From: Lineus longissimus
Lineage: Eukaryota > Nemertea > Pilidiophora > Heteronemertea > Lineidae
Direction: 5' to 3'
Assembly (NCBI RefSeq): GCF_910592395.1
Contig: NC_088315.1
Location: 16,849,808-16,913,807 of the forward strand
Length of the DNA stretch: 64,000 bases
How positions within the stretch are numbered: position 1 is the stretch's first letter; the number at the start of each line of letters is the position of its first letter. Positions 10,216 through 23,650 of this stretch are shown piece after piece. The position numbers were made by a program, and so were the translations under genes. Under the pieces are notes generated by a model. The model searched no databases. It worked only from the letters and a program-made list of their open reading frames with translations, and was not told where the DNA came from.

Positions 10216-10562
10216 TAAATATGCCCTGCTGGAAATTACCCTTTGATAAAGCCTTATTATAATTTCATTGATTCCAATGTCTATAGGCTTATATCGACGT
10301 TTTATTCAAAATAGTGAAACAATAACATGTTTCGTGCAAATTTAATTTCGTAGTGTTCGTAATCAACATGATCAATACAGTTGGTGAGGTCAAATATCTG
10401 AGTTAACACTGGTGTCAGTGTTAACACCAGTACAGTTTTAATGTGAACTGCTGCCAGAAAAAAAACATGGTCTTGGTAAACACCGAGCTAATACCGGATT
10501 AACACTGTGTTAATCTGGCGTTACTGACTGAGAGTTGCTAACACCGAAACGTACAGTGTGCA

Positions 10563-11005
10563 GAGACAAGACCACAATTGATTTTTTAAGCCTTTTAGCA
10601 GTTAAATTGTCAATGTTTGACCGCGACGCATCAAATACTGCGTGGGGTTGTGAATCTGAAATTTAGATTATGTTATTCCGGACAGTCGGGCAAGTAAATG
10701 GTGAAAAATAAACTGGTAGTTGACCACGGAACTTTTTTGATAATCGACAAATTAGACAGACTTTGATATTTCCACTCTTTTCAGCCAACTGGCAGAAAAA
10801 TTCAAAACACGCCCCCTATTACCCAATTAGCAAAATTCGAAATTAATTTTTTCATCAAATAATTTCTTTATATCTGTAGACTTGCCACAACAAATATTTT
10901 TTCAATACCTCTCCAAATATGTACGTGAGAGTTAAAAACATGCACTCGTCTAATTGATAGGCCTCGACCCTCCAACCTATGAATATTCATTAGTGGTCTT
11001 GTCTC
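10563..11005. mobile_element. MITE-B, right-arm copy 1
   Basis: Inverted counterpart of 6517-6959. Outer flank TGCA, inner flank AATG (reverse of CATT). Confidence 0.85.
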
Positions 11006-11554
11006 AATGAAGGTACATTTCAGGGGTTAACATTTTGAGAATTTTTTCAAACTAATGTATATGACATCCCACAATTCTCCAACAAAGGAAAGTCATATCT
11101 GGACATTTTTGGAGAAATGAGAGACATTTCCAAGAGTGGTACAACTGTGCCAAAAGCGACGAAAGAGGACAAAATCGACAAAAAGTCATGATTTTGCAGC
11201 CAACAACCCAAATTCAAAGACCAGCCCTGGCCAGAATAAGCAAGCTATGGAGCTGAAAGTTTAGGATCTGATTTAGGAATATCTTTGCTGCTTAGGGCAC
11301 AACTTTCAGAATCAAGGCCTAAGTAGTTTCAAAGAAATTACAAAATGAATGGCAACACAACAAGACTTGTAAAAATGAAACCGAACTTAGACCGGGGTTA
11401 GGTTGGCTCATATTGGGGTCAAATTAAGTTTTTTTCACATTATTTTGGCTTGTTTTGACCTTAAATCATCAGCAATACAATATTCTAAATGAATTAGAGT
11501 GATTTGAGCATATTCAAATTTTTCACTAAATTGACCCAAAATGTAGTGTGAATG

Positions 11555-11997
11555 GAGACAAGACCACAATTGATTTTTTAAGCCTTTTAGCAGTTAAATT
11601 GTCAATGTTTGACCGCGACGCATCAAATACTGCGTGGGGTTGAGAATCTGAAATTTAGATTATGTTATTCCGGACAGTCGGGCAAGTAAATGGTGAAAAA
11701 TAAACTGGTAGTTGACCACGGAAATTTATTGATATTCGACAAATTAGACAGACTTTGATATTTCCACTCTTTTCAGCCAACTGGCAGAAAAAACCCAAAA
11801 CACGCCCCCTATTACCCAATTAGCAAAATTCGAAATAAATTTTTTCATCAAATAATTTCTTTATATCTGTAGACTTGCCACAACAAAAATTTTTCAATAC
11901 CTCTCCAAATATGTACTTGAGAGTTAAAAACATGCACTCGTCTAATTGATAGGCCTCGACCCTCCAAACTATGAATATTCATTAGTGGTCTTGTCTC
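11555..11997. mobile_element. MITE-B, right-arm copy 2
   Basis: Inverted counterpart of 5525-5967, next to TGCA at 11998-12001. Confidence 0.85.
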
Positions 11998-12696
11998 TGC
12001 ATTAAAAGTTACCTGGAGGCCACCATTACTGCTGCGAATCGAAAAGCACATGATCAGCGAAGCAACCTGCGCAAGTTGGAGCCTGGTCTCCTGTCAAAAC
12101 CCCCTTGCGATTTACCATGGCAATTACCAATGCACAATACTCGCCAACAGGTGTGCAGGATCATAAGCTTCTCGGACCCGTGTGCCATGTGTTACTCAAA
12201 TGTTAGAATTTAACTCAACTGGTTGACTTCGCAGCCGCATGCAGGGAAAATGCACTTTTCTGAGTAAATAAAATTCGTTTGGTGAGCACTTGGTTCCAAT
12301 TCCCAAATTACCGATAAGTTCATCTTCCATGGCTGCATTGACTGGCTTGGTTGACTTTCATCATTTTGACTGACAGCAGATTCGTCGACATTTGCAATAT
12401 ACAGTGTACAAAGTACATAGTACAAAGTTCTATGATAGGCGTTGAAATCATCCAATATATAACCGTAAAATTGAACAAATTTGCAATGGAGAGACGAATT
12501 TACATCTGGTTATGATGAAGAAAGGGCAAACTGAAAAGCCGGTTTTGAACACAGGTGGTGTCCGCCGGCTACGACACACCAGCTTTCGACATTACGACAT
12601 CCGTCATGGTGTGAAATTTCTCTGTACATTTTTTACATACGTACTTTCTTTCACGTTGGATGTCTTTTTTCATAGATGAATGAACGATATATAAAT

Positions 12697-13059
12697 CTAT
12701 ATCATTGGCGAAAAAAAGTCTATGTCTGCATGAATGAGTGGTCCTGGTAACATACCTGGGGACGCAAGCATGACATTATTACCGTTGAGTCCACATTGCC
12801 AAACAAGTTTGTTTTGCAAGGAGTTGTCCTCGAAAACGATGTGCACAGTGGTTGCAGACAGGTTCAACGAAACAAACACATTTGTTTTCATATAACAACA
12901 TCGACCTAAGTCTTTTCGCATTTCCAAATCGCTATCTTCTTGATCATCATACTTAAAAATCACGGTCATTCCTTCCTCACACATTATGTCAAATGCTTCC
13001 CGTCCTGTTAACTCTTGACTCGATAATGCATAGAATAATAAAACTAAATTCTGGTGCAA
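12697..13059 (-). other. Candidate internal exon, type I core (copy U1)
   Basis: Inverted counterpart of 4463-4825, identical in predicted protein. It lies between block C and the short frame at 12210-12455, also without an ATG start. Confidence 0.3.
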
Positions 13060-13104
13060 TTATCAACATGGGGAATACTATCTGAGGGGATGACAAAGGC
13101 TGAG

Positions 13105-13353
13105 CTAGATGTCAAGCGATTTGAAAGTTTTAATGAAATAAACCGCTTCTTTTGATTGTGAATTGTACCTTGCTGTTTGGATCTGATCCAGATTGAATTT
13201 TATCAATTGGCAGTAGTGGCTATTTAGTTTCTTAACCGAAATGAATGATCTGCATGGCCTAGTTAGGATGCAGCAAACGGCGCAAGCAGAGGCACTCGGG
13301 ATATGTCTAGTCGGTGCGCGTGAGGACAGAGGCAATGGGACTCTTATTCGCAT
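13105..13353 (-). repeat. Block C, U1
   Basis: Inverted counterpart of 4169-4400. Unrecognised; no gene called. Confidence 0.35.
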
Positions 13354-14075
13354 GAATATTCGCCCTGAAAAAAGATATTTTGTGTCAAAAAAGAAAGAAA
13401 GCTAACTCACTTCCACTGCTGATTGTCATTTTGGACATGCATCACATTGATATGTACAATTTTAGCTCTTATCAATATCAAAGCCTACCTCATGTGCAAT
13501 ATCTGCTATCATAAAACTCATGCATCTGACCCCAAGTGATTAGAGTGTAAAATCACCTTATACCGCAGAGGTGGCACCCAACATGTACATGTACTAGATT
13601 GACACAATTGCGTATTTCGTGCCATCTTAAGGTAAACAGGTGTAATATTCGCTTCTCCGACGCTTCTTACAAACCCCTGAGACATTAGCCATCATTTGTT
13701 GAAATACAGAGATGCACGTCAGTCACCTTTAAGTCACCAAATATAACTGTCAACCTCGATCCAGTACCGTGCTTCTAAGGAATTGCATGAACGGAAATCG
13801 CACTCAGAAATCTTAAAATTGGGGTTTCGAATCGGGGTTGCAGTACGCACCCCGAAGGAGACAGCCAATGAAAATACGAGTTTGGGTCTCGCTGTTACAA
13901 CGTTGTTGAAATTCTCCGACTCGAGTGAAAGCAACGCTCCGATTAGGCGCAATAACTTCTACGCTTGCACTTCAGCCAAATGAGGGCTCGGTGCTGTTTG
14001 TCTAGTGTAATGGCACCCAGGGTGCTTATTGTCCTGTCGCTCTCGAACCTGGGTACCATTTGTCGGCACCAAGGA

Positions 14076-14357
14076 CGACATGCACCCTTTCAGCCCTAAT
14101 TAGCTATACAAGGGGCATAAAGCTTTGTAATTCATCGATGAAGGGAAAAATCATGTAATATGAATAATTTGTCATTTCACCAAGCTCTTTGCTGTTCGTG
14201 GCCGTGCTGGCTGTTACGACATCCACCCTTTCAGCCCTAATTAGCTATACATGGGGCATAAAGCTTTGTCAACCATCGATGAAGGGAAAAATCATGTAAT
14301 ATGAATAATTTGTCATTTCACCAAGCCATTCGCTGTTCGTGGCCGTGCTGGCTGTTA
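14076..14357. repeat. 141-bp tandem duplication, right arm
   Basis: Inverted counterpart of 3165-3446. Confidence 0.8.
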
Positions 14358-15265
14358 AGTCAGCTTGTCTTAGCAATCACCCTTATTCACGCATTAATAA
14401 GGTTTTATGCAGAGAAAAGCGAATAGGTTGGCTTATTCCTTGCACCAAAATATTCTTTTGTTTCTCACAATTAGGAAGATTTGTCAACCTGAAAGACTGT
14501 TTCATTTATTCAATATTCGTTACTGACACCAGGTATATCTTTGATAAGATAGCAAGTAGCATTCTTTATTTTATTTCACATTTTAGGTGGTTTCGATAGA
14601 CTTTGGACAGTTCTAACAATACAATAGAAAGGAATGTTCTGTCACTGTTCCAACCATCATCACATTTCAAAGGTTACCTGGCCTGAAATGAATACGGGAT
14701 GACAGATAGATCACGGTCATGATCAGTTATAAACTGACACACCTGCATCAAAGGGGTCTCTTCTCCACCGAATACTACATCCACACACTACAAAGTTTTC
14801 ACATGTATTACTTGTAACCTTACTGTTGAGAAGTACAAAAGGTAGCTCATCAAAGTAGATTCTATTTTTAGACACTGTGAGCTATAATTGCTAATTTCCA
14901 TATTACTACCCACCCACTGCATTGGCCTAAGCTCTACCATGGCATCACTCATTACTAATTCATATGTGTGTGTATTATACTATCGGCACATAGGGGGATA
15001 AAAGAACACAACAGGACCATCGCCTCAAAATTGGGCTCAGTTGTAAAAACAGCTGCACATACAATGCAACATGGCATTTCAATTGAAGTTTTTTTAAAAC
15101 TAATCCGTCTTTGCTGATGGTAAATACAGTAGCCCCGCAGTGGACTGCCCTTAGTCCATCATATCTGATAGCGTTTGAAATAATGGCCGATGGTCGATCT
15201 AAATTTGATCATTGCGCTGCGCGGCCGGGCGCTTAAAAAAGGCGGTCCTTTTCTATGCATGCATG

Positions 15266-16087
15266 TCAGCTTTGGCTGGAATAATACCACGGCACTCCAC
15301 GTGTGTAGCGGGATATGCAAGGAGGAATAACTGATCCTTGTCTCCTATATTGCTCAAACCAACCTGATATCCACTGCCAGTAGGATGCAATATTGGCTGC
15401 AGTGAGTTTCTTATTCGATAACAAGAGCTTGGTTACGTAATAAGTTCCAATCACATGGCAGAGTGGCTGTTTGCTTCCGAAGCGAAAATTGAGGTCCGGG
15501 TCTTGTGCATATGTCAGTCTCATGTTTTGAACGATCTTTTTCGTTTTGCCTAAACTGAAATGTAGAGACATAGCCAAACGGTCTAGGAAAACGTGTATCC
15601 GTACCCACTGATTGATGATACATTTTGGTAGCATGATATTTTTGCCAGGATTTTCATGCCCTTTCAAATCAAATGCATCTTTCGCTATGTGCAGAGTCAA
15701 TTCACACCGTACTCTGCCCCGCTTCTTCTTTGTTATCTTCATACAAATGTTAAGTACCATGTAGGCCCCTATCCTCAACCTGACCTCGACAATCGAATAG
15801 ATTATTCGCGTATCATTGAAAAGAAAGAAAGCAAGGAATGCAAGGGTCAGTGTAGGGGATGGAATGCGTAGGTATATTGACAGTTGACCCTTTTTTCCTT
15901 TACATGTTAACTCTTTGGCATCGTGTATTGCGCCGGGACCGACCACCAAACGCGTTACTCCTCTCCAAGAATGTCGATCTCCAACTATATTATCATCAAC
16001 GTTGAACCTGTCGAACGGCCAACACCACAAACCAGAGCTCGCCCCAGATACTATTTCAAGTGAAATTGTTGCCAATGTCAACGCCAT
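15266..16087 (-). CDS. LamG/concanavalin-A-like secreted protein, copy U1
   Basis: Counterpart of 1435-2256 in the right palindrome arm, with an identical predicted protein over the whole frame. It has the same putative signal peptide, LamG-like body, six shared cysteines and 22-residue C-terminal extension with one extra cysteine (VIPPC). Relative to U3/U5 it has a 3-residue insertion after the second cysteine (KGKKGQ versus KGQ), an in-frame length change. Block C lies downstream and the unit-end block upstream. Expression is not shown by the sequence. Single-exon structure is assumed; an upstream non-coding or leader exon cannot be excluded. Confidence 0.7.
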   Translation of the reverse strand: MALTLATISLEIVSGASSGLWCWPFDRFNVDDNIVGDRHSWRGVTRLVVGPGAIHDAKELTCKGKKGQLSIYLRIPSPTLTLAFLAFFLFNDTRIIYSIVEVRLRIGAYMVLNICMKITKKKRGRVRCELTLHIAKDAFDLKGHENPGKNIMLPKCIINQWVRIHVFLDRLAMSLHFSLGKTKKIVQNMRLTYAQDPDLNFRFGSKQPLCHVIGTYYVTKLLLSNKKLTAANIASYWQWISGWFEQYRRQGSVIPPCISRYTRGVPWYYSSQS

Positions 16088-16924
16088 GACAGTTGAGTAT
16101 TTCAATTCCTCACGTGATTTTCAAGCTGGGAGTTTCTTAAAGGGTCGTTAATGGGTGTCGACTCCATTTTTGCAAAGTTGCCCACAAATTTATCGTAGAT
16201 GTGGTTATAACTGTGTCGCGACAACACTAACATTACACTCACTCGTGGTTGTCGCACGAGACACGCACTGAAAGCCATTATAATTGAAGACCAGGCGTTC
16301 AAATGAGTACGGTTCCAGGGATGCTTACCTGACCCAAATGCACAGTGCATCATGTATAGAAGAAGGGAAACCTGATCCGGAGGTTGGCACTATCAATGTA
16401 GGCCGTCATTCATTTACTTTGTGTCGGGCAATTTGATTGGCCATCCGTTTATGATGGTGCGTCCGACAGATTACCTGGCGAGAGTTATCGGCGGTGAAAG
16501 GAAGAGACTTTAGGAGTGATATTCACCGCCGATAAGTATGGCATGCATAAATGGCTATATCCTCAAAATGGATAGAGCAAATTGCATGGGGTTTTCTGTA
16601 TTGTATAAATTGTTAGGTGCACTTTTGAAATCGTCTTACAGCAGGAAATGGCAAAATACCTGGAGTCATGGCCTTTAACTGAAAGATATATCGTCATAGT
16701 AATTGTCGCATTTTTATTGCAGTATGTTTGTTCTTCTTCTGGTTCATCAGTAAATTATTCTTACTGAACGTGTTTGATGCTTTTCCAATTTCGTTTTAGC
16801 TCTCAGATAGTAGAAAAACGCGTTATTCGCTTTTTTCAGTACGCGCAAGTTCGGGTGCGAAAGACCTTTCTCGCCACGTGAGTACAGGCACGCCGAGATA
16901 CGCTTTCACGTCACCCCGCTGTTA

Positions 16925-17365
16925 AGCCCGCAGCACACTAGCCGCCAACTTCGGCTTTCACAGGCGTTTTTTGCCGCAAGAGTCCTGAACTCCTGAAAAA
17001 TCCCTAGTCTGCTACGAACGGCGTCGGCGAACGCGACTTGACGCCACTTGCCGCAACTAAACGCCAAATATCTAACATGTTTGATTTTTGACGCGTGTCG
17101 CCGCGTTTGAACGCAAGACGAAGCCAGGTGTGCTACGGATGGCCGCCTGACTTGGAGTCGGCGGCGATGGTATGGCCAATCAGCTTGCGTCTTGATGTCA
17201 CCTGATTTCAAAATGGCAGCCTAAAGTGGCGGAAAAGATGCTACTGGACGCCGATTCTGGGCAGGTGTGCTCTGACCGGGATCCACTGGCCGCCAACTTT
17301 GGCGTCGTGAGGCGTCAGCTGAACGCTTCTTGTCGCCGAAGTTGGCGGCTAGTGTGCTGCGGGCT
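16925..17365. mobile_element. MITE-A, Harbinger-like, right-arm copy
   Basis: Reverse-complement counterpart of the element at 157-597, flanked by TTA at 16922-16924 and 17366-17368. It was duplicated as part of the palindrome, not inserted twice. U2-U6 show no copy at the matching place, so it arrived in the U1 lineage before the inverted duplication. Confidence 0.8.
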
Positions 17366-17691
17366 TTACGACGCAACGTCTTTTCCATTCATCGTCGGCG
17401 TTGTGGAGTAATGAAGCGTCATCAGTGTGACGTTGGAAAAATCGATATCAGCACCATGGCGTCAAATCCATGCACTTGATTGGGAACAACGTTTACATAA
17501 CGTGGTGTTGATCGTCATCACGTCACCGTGCATTTTTATATCAGTATAACGTGATGTGACGCGAAGTCTTCGTAAACGTTGTTCCCAATCAAGTGCATCA
17601 ATGTATAGTGCATCGTTCCAAGTGGAAAGATGTGATGCGTGGAGAGTTAATTCGGGTCAAATCGGAGTCAACATTTGAAAAGCGCGATAAT

Positions 17692-18055
17692 AGCATGCCG
17701 CGAAGTTACTATCTATAGCTCACAAGATCATTTGCATAAGATATTGATGACGTTTTAGTCACGTGACAGGCGTACATCGACACTTATTTCTACGCATTTG
17801 AGCTTATTCCAAAGTAAATTATCTTTGACCCTGCATTGTTTTTAGCATGAATGATACCATAGAGTCAGAGAGAGAAATATTCAGAACAATTATGTAGTAT
17901 TTCCAACACTCGGACATGTGCCAGATTGAATCTAACTGCCCAAGTCAGAAAGCCTGAATCCATTACGAAACCGCATTTTGTCCGACATTGCCTGTAATTC
18001 AGCGATGGGGAAATAGAGGGCAGCAGCTGCAGTGACGTCATCTTCGCGGAATGCT
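17692..18055 (-). mobile_element. MITE-C, U1 end
   Basis: A 364-bp element with inverted ends agcatgccgcgaag / cttcgcggaatgct, in the opposite orientation to the copies at 21339 and 55703. The related spacer sequence (gataattccgtcgg near 8452) is the empty site and implies a 2-bp AT target duplication, one copy mutated to GT. It contains a CRE-like tgacgtcat near its right end. Confidence 0.75.
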
Positions 18056-18374
18056 GTTCAGTCAGATTTGTAAATGTTTCCTTTTTTTGTGCAATTTGTT
18101 GATGGAAACTACTTATGTAGAATAGGAGGTGACTGGGCAGGCGACCGCTGGGTAATATTGCCCTAAATAATGCCAGTGGTCATTTAAGGATACTTGACGT
18201 TTTATCCAACTTGCTTCAATAGGTTTTCATCACTTGAAGATACGATGAACTCACCACGACTGTTGACACAAGAACCTGAAACGGGTAAAATCCAAACGCC
18301 AAAACTGGGGGGGGGGGGGGGGGGGAGACGAAGAGAGAACCACGTCGAAACTGCCAGAGCAAGGAAAGAAGTTG

Positions 18375-18382
18375 TGACGTCA
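18375..18382. promoter_or_regulatory. CRE-like palindrome in unit-end block
   Basis: Perfect TGACGTCA in gttgTGACGTCAttcgtcgcg, repeated perfectly at 31160-31167. It is degraded in U3 and U5 (TGACGTCC), U4 (TGAAGTCA) and the spacer (TGACATCA). It lies upstream of the LamG-like gene in each unit, by about 1.2 kb in U5. Binding is not shown. Confidence 0.3.
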
Positions 18383-19069
18383 TTCGTCGCGCGAGATAAA
18401 TCTTGGGTGCTCTCTCGATCATGCCCTTTTATTATCGCAAAACGGAAAAAGAATATTTTTGCGAATTCCGCGAGGAGGTTTTTCTTGCGAAAGTCTTTCG
18501 CCGCGAAAATCTCCATGTCATTGTTGGCTTGTTGCCATGCACCCAGCTAGGCCCTATAATGTAGATCTCAGCAAATACTCAACCATAAAGAGGTGATTAT
18601 TTGGAGACTGCGTATACTCCCTGCAATAAGCACATATCATAACTACAACTGACAAACACACAAATTATTATCAAAAGGTGTATACATCGAAAGCATTTTC
18701 TGTAGTTTTATTTATTTAACTCTGTTTCTCATCAATTTTAAGGGAATACCGGGAACTCATCCACCCAACGCCGAAAACCAACTCTGCCTCTCCAAAAACG
18801 TCGACCAAACAGTACCCGTACTTCTGGGTTTTTTTTCTTATCTGGTAAGCGTTAACGCTTGTATACAGATAGAAAATATCGGAGCTAAAGGTCCGTCCTC
18901 GTGCGTTTATCCATAGTTAATCGTGTGGGGTAAATGTATTCAGCCAATTAATGAGCACTCCCCAACCGGAAGTTGCAGACGACGTTCCCGTTGTCCAATT
19001 TCATGCAAGTGCATTTCATCGTGTTTTTCAATAGGCATAGAAATAGGTACATATACATGTACCACTTTT

Positions 19070-19460
19070 TGGGTTTTCCCCATTCATTTCGCTATGAGTA
19101 ATGATTGCGCTAAATACAGTAAGCCAAGGACAGGTCAACCCCCCCAGTCGACAGTCTCGTTGTTGTCGAAAAGGACTTCGTTGGTTTTGACACTTGTGAC
19201 GAATGGATCCAGAATGAATTCCCAAAATAGTGTTGAAGTGGCAAACAGATAATAACGGCGAAGAGGACGATGCTGGGCACGCTGAGTGGATGTGATGTTG
19301 TAGTCCACGATGCAGAGAGCGTTGGCCTGCACGAGAGGTGTTGACACAGGTGACTCACGACCGTAATACTTGGAGGGATGTGGTGGCACAGTTGACAAAG
19401 AAATGTCAAGTTGCTGGAGTGTGTGAGTCGAAATGCAAGTGGGGATTTTCACTCTCACTA
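19070..19460 (-). repeat. Block A, U2
   Basis: The copy keeps one open frame of about 107 codons with VPPHPSKYYGRES and VQANALCIVDYN. Unrecognised. Confidence 0.4.
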
Positions 19461-19469
19461 AATATGCGC

Positions 19470-22400
19470 TGCTGGAAATAACCCTTTGACAAAGCCTTTT
19501 TATAATTGCATTGATTCCAATGTCTATATGCTTAAATCAACAATAACACGTTTCGTGAAAATGAAAATCAATAGCGTTCATAATCAATACAGTGTAATAT
19601 TCTAACCGCGAAATCTCATCTTTTCCATACATATACATGCCGTCACATGTTACGTTGCGGATAAAAATATCCAGATCAAATCAAAATTTACCAAAAGGGA
19701 TATACCAAATTGCAAATGCGTATGAATTTAATTCCAGTTGTAATGATACTGAAATATCAGAAATAATGTCTTATTAACCGTCCATACTCCTTGCGCAGTG
19801 ATATTAGTTTGATGAGGTGGTCCAACTCTCATTGCTGAAATTGGCCGCCATTGAAATCTGAATGTGTGGAAATCGCTCATCCTCGAAACAACAAGACTTT
19901 CTGTGGCTTTTTTTTATTCCAAAACTTAAAAACAGATTGTCATATTGCATTACAAATTTTTGTCAAAACAAATTCTTCCTAAAAAAAGTGATTTTGAGGG
20001 TTTTATGCGCACTATTTTGATAGCGTAAAGAAGATTGCTATGTTGACTGTGATCATGTTTCTACGCGCAGTCGATGATTTGAAGCGACGTTAGTTTTGGC
20101 CCTTAAACAATGTTAAACAGATTTAATCGGCTCAAAATGGGAATAAATATTCACTATGGTAGTATTAAACAGGGTTACATTACAGCAGACTCGAAGATCT
20201 TTAAGTAAATCGCCACATTTACAGCATTTTGTTCGAGTGTTCTTGCCGTGTACATTTGTGTACATTACAAATGCAATACATGTTAAATGGAAGCCAATAC
20301 TTGCAGAGAGAATATGCTTATCGCTTTGAAAATTATCGCTGCTTTGGAGAATGATTCTCGTCTTGAATATTGACTGTATGGCCTTGTTTCAAACTTTTTG
20401 ACAATGCATCATTTTGTGTTGTCCACTTCAATATATAGTAGCTTTCTCATGGCCTTTTGGTGTTTCTTGAAGAGTTGAAGATGGTACATGTGCATTAAAA
20501 TCAGTCAAAAATAGATAAAATAAGGGGCACGAGTTAGATAAATTGAATACAGCGGGGATTCCAATAGGCCTTTCGAGGGACAGAACATGTCGGCACAAAA
20601 AGCACCAGTAGTTGAGCCAACATGTTACCGTACCAATATAGTTTATTGACCTTGCAGTTCATTTTCTGAGATATTCATGTCACAGCACAGCGTACACCAC
20701 ATCTATATCACACATGACACTATGCATTTTTATGATGGAACCCATCTTGTTTCCATAAATGATGTTTATGTCCCAACCCTCCTGCCAGACTCCACTGGAT
20801 GGATCAATAGCGCTGATTTAGGTCTCCTGATTCATGACTTCAGCTCTCGAGATGCTGGCAACGGACGCTCGCGGTAGAATTTGTAGGCTATATGCGACCA
20901 TTGATTCTATGAAGGGTTGTGATATTGGCAGTGTTGAAGAACATCGTAATCTTGAATTTTGAACACGTACTGATATTTCAAATTGTGTACAGCGCTCGTC
21001 TTCTCAACTGCAGTTTGTTTTACCCCAGCTATTGGCATGTGCACTGTATATTGAGATTCGAGCTCTACTCCCTGGGAAGCATACACGTATCACCAAGCTA
21101 CATGTACTCAGCGCTGATGACTGGCATTGACATTTTGATATTTCTGCCAGGCCGACGATATGCCCTTGGGTGGAAGAGAAACAAGTAGGGTCGAATGCCT
21201 TACCAAAGGACATAAAGGCAAACAGCACTCACTACTGATTATCTCGAGAGTCCAACCAACGACATTGTGATTTTGAGTCCGGGTCTCTTGCAATGATGAT
21301 CCCCATTGATAGTGCATTCCACAACCAATCCCTTTAATAGCATTCCGCGAAGATGACATCACTGCAGCTGCTGCCCTCTATTTCCCCATCGCTGAATTAC
21401 AGGCAATGTCGGACAAACAAGCGGTTTCGTAATGGATTCAGGCTTTCTAACTAGGGCAGTTAGATTCAATCCGGCACATGTCCGAGTGTTGGAAATACTA
21501 CATAATTGTTCTGAATATTTCTCTCTCTGACTCTATGGTATCATTCATGCTAAAAACAGTGCAGGGTCAAAGATAATTGACTTTGAAATAAGCTCAAATG
21601 CGTAGAAATAAGTGTCGATGTCCGACTGTCACGTGACTAAAACGTCATCAAAATCTTATGTAAATGACCTTGTGAGCTATAAATAGTAACTTCGCGGAAT
21701 GCTATTGCTTCGGGCTATAAGCAGGCGCCAGAGAGTAAATCAAAATTACGGGAAAAATTGTTTAATCTCCACTAATAGTCAGTATCAGTTCAAAATGGCG
21801 GCTGCATTTGAATACAAGATGGCGGTCACTAGGGGCAAAGTAGCATCTTGATCGGTATATTACTAAAAGGCCCGTGACAGACAGTTATGTGACTTTGCCT
21901 TATTTGATGCTTTCCCATTTGAGATTGGGATGCATCATGCTAAGCTAACTGCTTGAATAGACTGTATACGTATACAGTACATCAATCTGTTTCTACTGTG
22001 TATGCAACCTCAAGCACATGCAAACTTTCAACTGTTAATTGCTCCGTAATGCAGTATGATACATGGTGTGAATGCTTTGTTATATTTTATGCAATGCCAT
22101 TTGCATTGTTAATGGTCTGATTATTTCCTTTTATTGATAGAAAAGAAGAAGGTTGACCGTAGTCTGGACCATCTCAGTCGATTTTAGAGGTCTTCGAAGC
22201 ATTAGGGTACCTGTTCAACAAGTACATGGGGAAAGACATTTTCTCATGCCTACATGTATGAAAAAATGTGTTACTCGGAAAGTTTTAGCAACTATCTTAT
22301 TCTCCAGTATTTATTTCAGTCTGTATCAAAGCAATTATGACGAACATCGAGTTTTTGAATGGAACCACATACATATTCTCCGTATATTCATCAGGCCGCG

Positions 22401-23650
22401 ACTAGCTTTCTGATCTGCGCCGGACTTATGAACTGGAAATTAGAAGGTTCATTTTTAGCCCCCCCCCCCCCCCGCGAAAATGTAACAAGTGAGCCGAAAC
22501 GTTGGCAATACGAATCTCCCTTTAAATCTCTCGGCTGAACTGGTTTTTACAATATACAACTACATGACGATACTAATGTGTAAGTTTATTTTGTACACAA
22601 ACGGTCACTAAAGTATGTGGCATTTTTTCATCAGCATCGAATTCTCGCTGAAAATCGAAATGGTGTAGACCGATGAGTGAGTCTGTAAACCGAGTTAAAG
22701 TACCATTTGCATTATTTCACAACGTCTCGTAAAATCAAAATTAACCCGCTAGTTCATTTCGGCGAATCGCCTACAGTTTTTGAAAAAAAAAAGTTTGATG
22801 ATTTTTAATTTCTATGAAAATTATTTCGGTGATTCAAAAACATAATTTACTTGCGACATCCGCGAAAGGAAATGCCCGCATTTATTGTTTGCTACCATCA
22901 TTTTTGCAAATTGGCATGTTGGGAATGTTCTAATTTCATCCCGATTTTTTATTCTCCAACGCAACCTCCTCTTAGAATTTAGTGTACTATCATTCTAGCG
23001 AAAAATATTTCATAAAAACTTTGAAATAAAAAAGTTTGTTATAAGTTTTTATTATTTGGCAGATTACATAACCGAAAGACTCATGCGTTTGCATTCCTGC
23101 CATAATGGATGAATAGAAAACATGATTTCTGATAATATCCTGAAAACCGGTTTGGAATTGGTGCACTAGTTGGGGAGATAATGAATGAAGAAGGTGTTGA
23201 TATTAATACTATCAGGACTGTACAAACGTCATGCTGCAGGTAGCATTGCTTTCCCTCTGATTTCATTGCAGTCTCTGAGTAGTGCAATGTGGGGAACCCA
23301 TCTGTTAAGTCACAATCTAGCCAAACAAATGTGTACGCCAAAAGTCATCAACATCCAGGCGTTCATAAATATTTCAAGTGACACTCCTTAGAATATGTGT
23401 CGGCAATAATCTGAATATCGCATCTGTGGATCATTTTATCACATATGATATGTATGAGGAGATAGACTACAGTCGATTTCAAAAGCTAAGACCCCCTTAC
23501 ATATTTTATATGTTGATATTTTCTGTCACTTTTTTCTAAATTAACTACGTACACTGTTTATAACATGGCAAGACAACTAATAAATATTTTGAAAATTATA
23601 AAGTGACTAAAAGAGATGTTAATTTTCAACAAAATACTATTTTGAACATC
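19470..23650. repeat. Type II core, U2
   Basis: About 4.2 kb without a supported gene; shared with U3 (31710-35570) and U5 (53800-58050). Short frames (20677-20877, 20919-21188 and 22153-22413, plus minus-strand partners) are broken by frameshifts in U3, so coding is unlikely. It contains MITE-C, a stretch with gtatacgtatac (near 21967) and a run of 15 C (22459-22473). Confidence 0.6.
21339..21703 (+). mobile_element. MITE-C, U2
   Basis: A 365-bp element between inverted agcattccgcgaag / cttcgcggaatgct ends, flanked by AT on both sides. The U3 sequence ccctttaattgcttgg (near 33580) is the exact empty site, so the duplicated target is AT. No coding capacity. Confidence 0.85.

Larger units (their letters stand above)
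9786..17521 (-). repeat. Right arm of giant palindrome (tandem unit U1)
   Basis: Reverse complement of 1-7736. Unlike the left arm it is collinear with the flanking array: spacer sequence 8090-9480 before it and 17522-19070 after it are related unit-end sequences in the same orientation. The right arm therefore looks like the resident unit and the left arm like the inverted copy. The inner end lies inside the TIR of the MULE-like MITE at 9481-9797. Confidence 0.93.
17522..18440. other. Unit-end region of U1
   Basis: Not coding. An inverted pair (atgcacttgattgggaacaa at 17470-17489 and ttgttcccaatcaagtgcat at 17579-17598) straddles the palindrome limit. MITE-C follows, then the unit-end motif (cttgaagatacgatgaactc) and a run of about 19 G (18307-18325). 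The same unit-end motif lies near 8630, 30620, 39710, 52730 and 62200. Confidence 0.55.

Noticed and set aside
20677-21362. Short frames of the type II core (both strands) as genes
   Set aside because: The matching sequence in U3 has frameshifting indels, and the frames overlap each other on opposite strands.
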